Source of the DNA: JBOHUX01 sp050734915
Lineage (GTDB): Bacteria; Chloroflexota; Dormibacteria; Dormibacterales; Dormibacteraceae
Reading direction: 5' to 3'
Assembly (NCBI GenBank): GCA_050734915.1
Contig: JBOHUX010000074.1
Location: forward strand, 1-10,561
DNA: 10,561 nucleotides
Shown here: one piece after another, positions 1 to 4,920 of the stretch
Numbering within the stretch: position 1 is the stretch's first letter
How the letters are laid out: each line of letters begins with the position of its first letter
Made by a program: the position numbers and the translations under genes
The notes under the pieces: model-generated
What the model saw: only the letters and a program-made list of their open reading frames with translations
Told to the model about the DNA's origin: nothing
Database searches by the model: none

Positions 1-2
1 GT

Positions 3-722
3 ATCAAGCGCATCGGGATTTGGCGTCACAAGGTTGCCGCAACAGGACTGCAGGAGAGCGCACGACTTCTTCGCGACGCGGGCTTGACAGTCTCGAGCCT
101 ATGTCGTGGAGGCTGGTTCGACGCAGCGACCAAGAGCGGCCGGCGGGTTCGCCTCGACGACAACCTTCGCGCGATCGACGAAGCGGCTGAACTGGGCGCG
201 CCAGTCCTCGTCATTGTTTGTGGACCCGCAGCCGGGCGCGATATAGGAATGGGAAGGCAAAGGAGTCTCGAGGCGATCGAGACGCTGATGCCATACGCCC
301 GGGAAAGGCGCGTGCGGCTGGGGTTGGAGCCGCTACATCCCATGTTCGCGGCCGACCGCTCTGTCCTGAACACGCTGGGCCAGGCCAACGATTTTGCCGC
401 TCGCGCGGACGGAAATGCGGGTGTGGTCGTGGATGTTTATCACATCTGGTGGGACCACGCGGTGGCAACGGAGGTGCAGCGTGCCGGCAAGCGAATCGTA
501 GGCTTTCACGTGTCGGACTGGATTGTGCCGACACCGGACATTTTGCTCGGCCGAGGCGTGATGGGTGACGGAGTCATCGAAATCCGAAAGCTGCGGAGAA
601 TGGTCGATAACGCCGGGTATGAAGGTCCAATCGAGGTGGAGATTCTCAATCGGACCGTCTGGGACATGCCCGGCGATGACCTCCTCGAGTTCATCAAGAC
701 GCGATTCCGGGAGCACGTCTAA
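3..722 (+). CDS. Sugar phosphate isomerase/epimerase-like TIM-barrel protein (5' partial)
   Basis: The reading frame is open from the first bases of the window and ends in TAA at 720-722, so the N-terminus (probably some tens of residues) is missing; 239 residues are visible. It looks like the xylose isomerase-like/AP endonuclease family 2 TIM barrel, whose members isomerise or epimerise sugars, inositol derivatives or hydroxypyruvate using a divalent metal. The expected metal ligands can be placed: Glu in LGLEPLHP (327-329), Asp and His in VVDVYH (432-434, 441-443), His in FHVSDW (507-509) and Glu in the C-terminal VEIL strand (639-641). The substrate cannot be deduced. A TTG at 84 could be read as a start, but barrel-like sequence (ESARLLRDAGLTVSSLCRGG) continues upstream of it, so I treat the gene as cut by the window edge. 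It converges on the antiporter gene and shares 4 bp with it. Confidence 0.85.
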   Translation: MKRIGIWRHKVAATGLQESARLLRDAGLTVSSLCRGGWFDAATKSGRRVRLDDNLRAIDEAAELGAPVLVIVCGPAAGRDIGMGRQRSLEAIETLMPYARERRVRLGLEPLHPMFAADRSVLNTLGQANDFAARADGNAGVVVDVYHIWWDHAVATEVQRAGKRIVGFHVSDWIVPTPDILLGRGVMGDGVIEIRKLRRMVDNAGYEGPIEVEILNRTVWDMPGDDLLEFIKTRFREHV

Positions 723-1966
723 GAAGTCCCTGGTGCCTCTGGAGCTGGACGGGACTGCTCTTTCTCCCGAAGGCCCAATGCAGCACCCACCAGGCCCGCC
801 GTGGAACCCTGCAAGACAACTGTGGTGATCACGGCGACTGTGACTACGCTGATCAGAGGGGCGGCGACCTTCGGATCGGCAGCGGCGACGATCCCCGCCA
901 GCGCGGCCGGCACCACACCGGTCTCCCGCGACCAACCTAGGAACATGAGCTCAGTCAGCCGCCATCGGGCAAGCCGATCGGGAGCGGCGCAAGCAAGCAC
1001 GGCCAGCGGGCGCGCAACGAACACTAGGACAGCAGTTGTCAGGACTGCGGGAAGGAAGAAGTCCCCGAGTGCGCCGGGGACGATGTCGGCCCCGAGGAGT
1101 ACGAATACAAGCATCCGGAACAACCCGGCATTTGTGTCTAGGAAGTGTTTGGTGTGAAAATGGAGCGCAGGGTGAGGGGCAAATCGCGAGTACTCGAGAT
1201 TCCCCACAACAGCTCCGGCCAAGAACACCGCCATGAATCCACTCGCGTGAACTGCCTCGGCGGCAGCGTACGTCGAGATAACCAATCCAAGGAGCAGAAG
1301 ACTTGCGTAGGCCGCCAGCCAGCCCCGCTCTCTGATAAGCCACGACGCGAGTAGCCCGCCGACGGCACCGATTAGGATGCCGATGCCGGCACTCCAGGCG
1401 AACGCATGGAGCGGGCCGCTGGCGACGCTCGTGCCTAACGCGAAGGGGAGCACAGTGAATGTCAGGATGGCCCCAGTCGCGTCATTCAAGGCGGCCTCCG
1501 CGATGAGCGCTTGGCTCAGCCGCGGAATCACGCGCGCGTTCTGGAGCACCGGAATCACGGTTGCCGGATCTGTGGCCGCGACAACGGCCGCCAAGAGTAG
1601 CGCGGCAGCCGGTACCAGTCCAAAGAAGATGTGCACGGAGACTGCCGTAACCGCTGCGGTGACCAGGACACCTATGGTGGCGAGCAAGATCACCGTGATC
1701 GCGACCGGCCTGATGGTGGACCAGCTCACAGCCATCCCGCCGCGGAAAAGAATGTATGCAGCGCCGATCACCAGGAGCAGCCGGCCGCCGTCGCTGGCTC
1801 CGAAGTCCACAATCCCCAACCCGGCGCGGCCGATGACCATGCCTGCGAGCAGTAGGCCGACCACATCGGGAATGCGCGCCAATTGGCTGAGGCGCGAAGT
1901 CACGATGGCGACGGTGAGGAGCACACCTAAGCCAAGCAGGTAGTGCTCGATCGCCGGCCCGATCAT
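719..1966 (-). CDS. CPA1-type cation:proton antiporter, inner membrane
   Basis: A 415-residue, almost wholly hydrophobic protein with about 11-12 predicted membrane segments and no cytoplasmic TrkA domain, typical of a short Na+/H+ (or K+/H+) exchanger. Family signatures are present: the unwound-helix motif ATDPATVIPVL (Thr-Asp-Pro at residues 132-134) and the Asn-Asp pair in EAALNDATGA (161-162). An Asn-Asp pair there is the electroneutral CPA1/NhaP-like pattern rather than the Asp-Asp of electrogenic CPA2 proteins. Ion preference cannot be read from the sequence. The ATG start is supported by a GGAGG Shine-Dalgarno on the minus strand (1974-1978, 7-nt spacing). The C-terminal tail (GLREKEQSRPAPEAPGTS) is short and polar. 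The stop TAG overlaps the TAA of the convergent TIM-barrel gene. The IS3 remnant begins only about 56 bp upstream of its start, so its original promoter region may be disturbed. Confidence 0.9.
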   Translation of the reverse strand: MIGPAIEHYLLGLGVLLTVAIVTSRLSQLARIPDVVGLLLAGMVIGRAGLGIVDFGASDGGRLLLVIGAAYILFRGGMAVSWSTIRPVAITVILLATIGVLVTAAVTAVSVHIFFGLVPAAALLLAAVVAATDPATVIPVLQNARVIPRLSQALIAEAALNDATGAILTFTVLPFALGTSVASGPLHAFAWSAGIGILIGAVGGLLASWLIRERGWLAAYASLLLLGLVISTYAAAEAVHASGFMAVFLAGAVVGNLEYSRFAPHPALHFHTKHFLDTNAGLFRMLVFVLLGADIVPGALGDFFLPAVLTTAVLVFVARPLAVLACAAPDRLARWRLTELMFLGWSRETGVVPAALAGIVAAADPKVAAPLISVVTVAVITTVVLQGSTAGLVGAALGLREKEQSRPAPEAPGTS

Positions 1967-2022
1967 CCTGCTTCCTCCAGCCTCATACCCGCAGGAACCT
2001 TACTGCTCCTGTACGTTTTGGT

Positions 2023-2482
2023 CTAGCTCGAGGCAGATACCCGCGAATCTCCTGGTGTGGGGATTCGGCTCAGGCCGGACGAGTCGGCCCCGACGCTTCG
2101 TGTCAAAGTGCCGTTGTCGCAGCGAATGAAGCTGGGCGCGCCGCGCCGGCGGAGGGCCTCGTCGAGGACGGCGACGACATCGTCGGTGGTGATCGAGCGG
2201 CCGAGCCGGGGGCCGATGCTCTCGCGGGTGAACTCATCGCACATTTCGTCAGCACCTTGAGCGGGCGACCGTCGACCGTCGGAGGTGGCGTCGAAGAGGA
2301 AGTCGATTGCACAGACCTGATTGAGCCGCTCCGCTCGCAGGCGCTGAGCGGGGACGGTGCTCTCGCCCAGTCGGCGACGCTTGGGCGCGTAGGCCGGAAC
2401 CCGCAAGCCCTCCTCCCGCCAGACCCTCTGAACTCGCTTGCGGTTCACCTTACAGCCCTCCTGGGGGAGCAGCGCCGATGCC
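2023..2482 (-). pseudogene. IS3-family transposase OrfB remnant (frameshifted, truncated, interrupted)
   Basis: The minus-strand reading matches the IS3 OrfB pattern: ALLPQEGCKVNRKRV, VQRVWREEGLRVP, a STVP..RLRAERLNQV stretch, the first catalytic Asp in CAIDFLFDATSDGR, then DEFTRES, a RSITTDDVVAVLDEALRRRGAPSFIR stretch (abridged) and the second catalytic Asp in IRCDNG. Two compensating frame errors lie in the core. A 7-bp tandem duplication at 2267-2280 shifts the frame after DGR (the expected PLKVLT appears in another frame), and a lesion near 2245-2250 restores it at DEFTRES. After DNG the similarity stops and about 30 unrelated residues lead to a TAG, so the catalytic Glu and the C-terminus are gone. 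The upstream (N-terminal) side is cut at the IS1595 insertion site. The ATG at 2448 is not the true start, because family-like residues continue upstream to about 2482. Confidence 0.85.
2267..2280. repeat. 7-bp tandem duplication causing a frameshift in the IS3 remnant
   Basis: GACCGTC occurs twice head to tail (2267-2273 and 2274-2280). Removing one copy makes the minus strand read Asp-Gly-Arg-Pro-Leu-Lys-Val-Leu, the usual IS3 OrfB wording, so the duplication is the likely inactivating event. Confidence 0.8.
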
Positions 2483-2490
2483 CTTCTGAA
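2483..2490. repeat. Target site duplication, left copy (CTTCTGAA)
   Basis: Eight bases immediately outside the left inverted repeat. They are identical to 4526-4533 immediately outside the right one, as expected for an IS1595-type insertion. The match extends by chance into CC and G at the element ends. Confidence 0.9.
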
Positions 2491-2512
2491 GGCAACAACA
2501 TACTTGACTCAG
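2491..2512 (+). repeat. Left terminal inverted repeat of the IS1595 element
   Basis: Begins GGCAACAACATACTTGACT. It is the inverse of 4504-4525 with a single mismatch (A at 2500 against G in the reverse complement of the right copy). Its inner half contains the -35 box of the transposase promoter. Confidence 0.92.
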
Positions 2513-2533
2513 CGCCCAAGTAAGTAGTAGACT
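2504..2533 (+). promoter_or_regulatory. Putative sigma-70-type promoter in the left TIR driving the transposase
   Basis: TTGACT (2504-2509) and TAGACT (2528-2533) are separated by 18 bp. The -10 box lies 6 nt before the GTG start at 2540, so a transcript would begin at or next to the start codon, i.e. leaderless. Two copies of GACTCAGCG (2506-2514, 2530-2538) overlap the -35 and -10 boxes. This is inferred from sequence only. Confidence 0.55.
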
Positions 2534-2539
2534 CAGCGT

Positions 2540-3311
2540 GTGAGTAAGGAACCGACCACTCTGATCGAGGCGATCAGGCACTTTGCCGACCCGGATACCT
2601 GCCGGGATTACCTGGCCGCGCTGCGCTGGCCCGAGGGTGTCGAGTGCCCGACCTGCGGCAGCAAGGAGACCACCTTCATGGCTTCCCGGGGTTTGTGGCA
2701 ATGCAAGACCAAGCATGCCAAGCGCCAGTTCTCGGTCAAGGTCGGAACGATCTTCGAGGACAGCCCCATCTCCCTGGACAAGTGGTTCGCCGTGATCTGG
2801 ACGTTGGCGAACGACAAGAACGGGATCAGCTCCTATGAGGTCGGCAAGGCGGTCGGCGTGACTCAGAAGTCGGCTTGGTTCATGCTCGACCGCATCCGGC
2901 TCGCCATGCAGACCGGAACCTTCCAGAAGCTTTCCGGCGAGGTCGAGGTCGACGAACTTCTGGAGCCTGCTCAAGCGGCCCATTCACGGTACCTACGTCA
3001 GCATCGAGCCCTTCCACCTGTTCCGGTACGTGGACGAGCCGGCGTTCAGGTTCAAGAATCACCAGATCACCGACCGGGAGCGGTTCTCCAAGGTAGCGGG
3101 GTCGGTGTTCGGGAAGCGGCTGACCTACCGAGAACTGACCCGCAAAGGGGCAATCGCCCGACTTGCCAAGGCGGGGAGTAGGATCGCACCATGCTTGGAG
3201 CCGAAGCGACGGACAGCCCTTTCCACCGGTTCCGGAACCTGGCCAAGCGCCTGGTCTCGGTTCCGCGCGACGAGGCACGGGCCGAGAAGGATCGCCAACC
3301 AAGAAAGCTGA
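2540..3311 (+). pseudogene. IS1595-family (ISXO2-like) transposase, internally deleted and frameshifted
   Basis: The N-terminal part, from GTG 2540, is intact: a zinc-ribbon (C36-P-T-C39, then C55 and H59 in LWQCKTKHAKRQF), the family-typical FSVKVGTIFEDSPISLDKW, a helix-turn-helix stretch (ISSYEVGKAVGVTQKSAWFM) and the start of the catalytic domain with the first acidic residue in GEVEVDE (D138). At 2955-2957 the sequence jumps, with a frame change, to the C-terminal end of the same family: NFWSLLKRPIHGTYVSIEPF, HLFRYVDEPAFRF, FSKVAGSVFGKRLTYREL. Roughly 100 codons that should hold the second catalytic Asp and the core strands are missing. Read on without changing frame, the original frame gives an unrelated tail that stops at 3181. 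The protein cannot be an active transposase. The true 3' end of the ancestral gene is uncertain; the second frame stays open to TGA 3311. Confidence 0.88.
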
Positions 3312-3361
3312 CTCGGGGTCGAAGCAAACAAATGTTCGTGGGTCGAGGTAAAGTCACTTAG
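3191..3361 (+). CDS. Small IS1595-associated accessory ORF, 56 aa, function unknown
   Basis: This short ORF starts at ATG 3191, inside the tail of the transposase frame, and ends with TAG at 3359-3361, 4 bp before the vapB-like ATG. The protein is basic and hydrophilic. Its core, SPFHRFRNLAKRLVSVPRDE followed by ARAEKDRQPRK, resembles small proteins (pattern: F.RF..LA..LV.VPK.E) that I recall being common in bacteria, often near transposons; this comes from memory, not a search. A GGGAG at 3173-3177 gives a weak, over-long ribosome-site spacing, so it may be translated by coupling or not at all. No function can be assigned. An arbitrary open frame is the alternative, but the motif argues against that. 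Confidence 0.5.
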   Translation: MLGAEATDSPFHRFRNLAKRLVSVPRDEARAEKDRQPRKLTRGRSKQMFVGRGKVT

Positions 3362-3365
3362 TGCA

Positions 3366-4106
3366 ATGGCAGAAGAGGACTCCGTGCCAACCCCGATCGC
3401 GCAAGACGACCCGCGAGTGGCGATTCCCTTGTTTTCCGCAAGGGAGGTCGCTCGCTACCTGCGCGTGCCTTCGTCGACGATGCGGAATTGGGTTCGTGGG
3501 TACGAGTACCCGAGTGGCAACGGCACCTCAACCTCTCGAGCGATCGTGACCTCGGTGCCGCCGAGCAGGCCGTCGAATGCAACCATTCCGTTTGTGGGTC
3601 TGGCTGAGGCGCTAGTGGTTGCTGGCTTCCGCCAGAAGCGGTTGAGCATGCAGAAGGTGCGGGCCGCGCTCGCCGCTATCGACCAGGAAGTTGGGTTGGC
3701 CTACGTCTTGGCCAACAAGACGCTCTACACGGACGGCGCCAGCATCTTGTGGGATTACGCCCGGAAGATCGATGACGACGACATTCGGCAGTTGGTAGAG
3801 CCGCATGCAGGCCAGACGGTCTTTGTCCCTGCCGTGGAGCAGTACCTCCGGCTAGTCACGTATGACTCAAAGTGGTGGGCATCTCAAATAGAGTTGCCGG
3901 CCTTTCAGCCGACCCGAGTGGTAGTGGATCTCAGGCGCGAGTACGGGCGACCGATCCTCGACAAGCAACGGCTTTCGGTCGCCACCCTGCTAGAACGCTG
4001 GTACATCAGTCACGACACAATCAACGACATAGCAATGGATCTCGAACTTGATCCCGGCGAGGTTGAGAACGTGATCCGTGCTGCCTGGCGTCCAGCCGCA
4101 GCCTGA
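3366..4106 (+). CDS. vapB45: VapB45-like antitoxin (MerR-like HTH + DUF433-type C-terminus)
   Basis: A 246-residue protein. Near the N-terminus (about 22-46) is a MerR-type helix-turn-helix, LFSAREVARYLRVPSSTMRNW; a middle region follows with IPFVGLAEALVVAGFR and YTDGASILWDYA; and the C-terminal 60 residues (RYGRPILDKQRL-type entry, then DTINDIAMDLELDPGEVENV at 217-236) are a DUF433-type small HTH. This order and length match the M. tuberculosis VapB45 (Rv2018) type antitoxin, about 239 residues from memory, and the PIN-like partner follows directly. The antitoxin would bind DNA at its own promoter and neutralise the toxin. ATG 3366 has no good ribosome site; GTG 3384, preceded by GAGGA with 4-nt spacing, is an equally likely start (240 aa). 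The gene overlaps the toxin gene by 29 bp. It is less GC-rich than the defence genes to its right, consistent with transfer. Confidence 0.82.
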   Translation: MAEEDSVPTPIAQDDPRVAIPLFSAREVARYLRVPSSTMRNWVRGYEYPSGNGTSTSRAIVTSVPPSRPSNATIPFVGLAEALVVAGFRQKRLSMQKVRAALAAIDQEVGLAYVLANKTLYTDGASILWDYARKIDDDDIRQLVEPHAGQTVFVPAVEQYLRLVTYDSKWWASQIELPAFQPTRVVVDLRREYGRPILDKQRLSVATLLERWYISHDTINDIAMDLELDPGEVENVIRAAWRPAAA

Positions 4107-4488
4107 GTTTCTGATCGATCGGGCGCTCGGCATCGTTCTCGCCGACGCAATCCGAGAACTTGGCTACGTCGTGCACACGCTCCGATCGCTGTACGGCGAA
4201 GACGGGGCGGCAGCAATCGCTGATGAGGTCTGGATTCCAGAATCGGCTGCTCTTGGCCGGATTCTGCTAACCAAGGACGATGCGATTCGCCGCTATCCCC
4301 CAGCTCGGAGCGCCGCCGAGCAAGCAGCCGCAAAGCTCTTTTGTCTTCCGAATGCCCATCTCACAACAGATCAAATGAGGGAGCGATTCCTCAACAACCT
4401 CAACCGCATCATCCAGCGTAGTCGCCATGCCGGGCCCTACATGTATGCGGTCGATCCAAAGGCACTACGCCTTCTCTGGCCAAAGTAG
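4078..4488 (+). CDS. vapC45: VapC45-like toxin, PIN-like domain ribonuclease
   Basis: A 136-residue protein with the layout of the PIN-like VapC45 family (Rv2019 type, about 138 residues from memory). It opens with FLIDRALGIVLADAIRELGY (first acidic Asp14), then the segment ending IADEVWIPESAALGRILLTK (Asp49, Glu50) and the TKDDAIRR motif (Asp67, Asp68), and ends with a helical region and PYMYAVDP. These acids would bind the metal of a toxin that cleaves RNA; the RNA target cannot be read from the sequence. The GTG start at 4078 lies inside the antitoxin gene (29-bp overlap), so translation is probably coupled to it; no better start precedes the FLID strand. It ends 15 bp before the right inverted repeat, as the last cargo gene of the element. 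It appears full length, with no sign of damage. Confidence 0.8.
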   Translation: MLPGVQPQPEFLIDRALGIVLADAIRELGYVVHTLRSLYGEDGAAAIADEVWIPESAALGRILLTKDDAIRRYPPARSAAEQAAAKLFCLPNAHLTTDQMRERFLNNLNRIIQRSRHAGPYMYAVDPKALRLLWPK

Positions 4489-4503
4489 CTGCGGAATGGT
4501 CCC

Positions 4504-4525
4504 CTGAGTCAAGTACGTTGTTGCC
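4504..4525 (-). repeat. Right terminal inverted repeat of the IS1595 element
   Basis: Reads CTGAGTCAAGTACGTTGTTG then CC on the + strand and is the inverse of the left repeat at 21 of 22 positions. It begins 15 bp after the vapC-like stop codon, so the toxin gene runs almost to the end of the element. Confidence 0.92.
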
Positions 4526-4533
4526 CTTCTGAA
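4526..4533. repeat. Target site duplication, right copy (CTTCTGAA)
   Basis: Exact partner of 2483-2490. Joining the two flanks with one copy removed makes the IS3 OrfB frame read TCFRRASALLPQEGCKVN, which resembles the conserved YRR..ALL..EG.KVN stretch of that family. This confirms the empty site. Confidence 0.9.
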
Positions 4534-4920
4534 GCACGTGGCGCGGCCACTCCTTGTAGCTCCTCGGCGAGCTCGACGTCGCGCATCTGGACGGCTGAAG
4601 GCGGGGCGGGAGGTGTCACGTCGGCTGGTCCTCCTCGGCACTGCCCCGTGGAGAGCCGTGACCTTCCGCCCCGTTTTGAGGAGGACGCGCTTTGCGGTAC
4701 CCTTCCCGCCGTACCTTCGTGTGGACCTGGGAGAGCTCGAAGGCTCCCCCGCGAGTTCAGCAGAGAGGTTCGCATTGTGTAAGGCTGGGAGCACCACTTG
4801 GAATACGGCGGCGATGCTGGAGCCGCCTTTCTGGCCCTCCCTTCAAGCCCCTTACAACAGTTGTACTGCCGTTCTTCTCCGGCCCCCTCCAGGCCAACGC
4901 CCGTGGGAGAATTCCAAGGC
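4534..4920. other. Gene-poor junction between the IS remnants and the helicase gene
   Basis: The first bases after the target duplication continue the minus-strand IS3 OrfB frame for only a few codons (TCFRR just outside the insertion). Beyond that no IS3 similarity is recognisable, so the N-terminal half of orfB is deleted or decayed. Frames are open on both strands through 4798, but none reads like a known protein. The stretch 4798-4920 is in frame with the helicase, but its third-position GC is visibly lower and it has no family-like residues, so I treat it as leader. It contains the palindrome at 4853-4865. No tRNA, terminator or convincing promoter was recognised. Confidence 0.6.
4853..4865. 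promoter_or_regulatory. Perfect 6+1+6 palindrome upstream of the helicase, possible operator
   Basis: TACAAC-A-GTTGTA is an exact inverted repeat with a one-base centre, 68 bp before the probable helicase start. It lies in a locally less GC-rich stretch, suiting a dimeric repressor site. No regulator is identified, and an inverted repeat of this size can arise by chance. Confidence 0.3.

Larger units (their letters stand above)
2491..4525 (+). mobile_element. IS1595-family element with VapBC45-like toxin-antitoxin cargo (2035 bp)
   Basis: The element is bounded by 22-bp terminal inverted repeats at 2491-2512 and 4504-4525, which match at 21 of 22 positions and begin GGCAACAAC. It is flanked by a perfect 8-bp direct repeat, CTTCTGAA. 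An 8-bp duplication and GG- termini are what is known for IS1595-family elements, and the first gene inside is an IS1595/ISXO2-type transposase. Inside are, in order on the + strand, a promoter in the left repeat, the transposase pseudogene, a 56-codon accessory ORF, a vapB45-like antitoxin gene and a vapC45-like toxin gene ending 15 bp before the right repeat. The element sits in an IS3 orfB remnant. Passenger genes are known in this family. With its own transposase broken, it would need a related transposase in trans to move. Confidence 0.88.

Noticed and set aside
1985..2044. Two direct copies of ATACCCGC (1985-1992 and 2037-2044) near the 3' end of the IS3 remnant
   Set aside because: They could be a target duplication or deletion scar, but no IS end adjoins them and an 8-bp repeat at this distance is weak evidence.
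4659..4684. TGACCTTCCGCCCCGTTTTG, which resembles an IS3-type terminal repeat
   Set aside because: Its orientation is wrong for the end of the minus-strand IS3 remnant and I found no inverted partner. It remains a loose resemblance.
4798..4920. Extension of the helicase to TTG 4798
   Set aside because: It has a fair ribosome site, but the extra 41 residues are Pro/Ser-rich, unlike the family, with lower third-position GC. Kept as an alternative start only.
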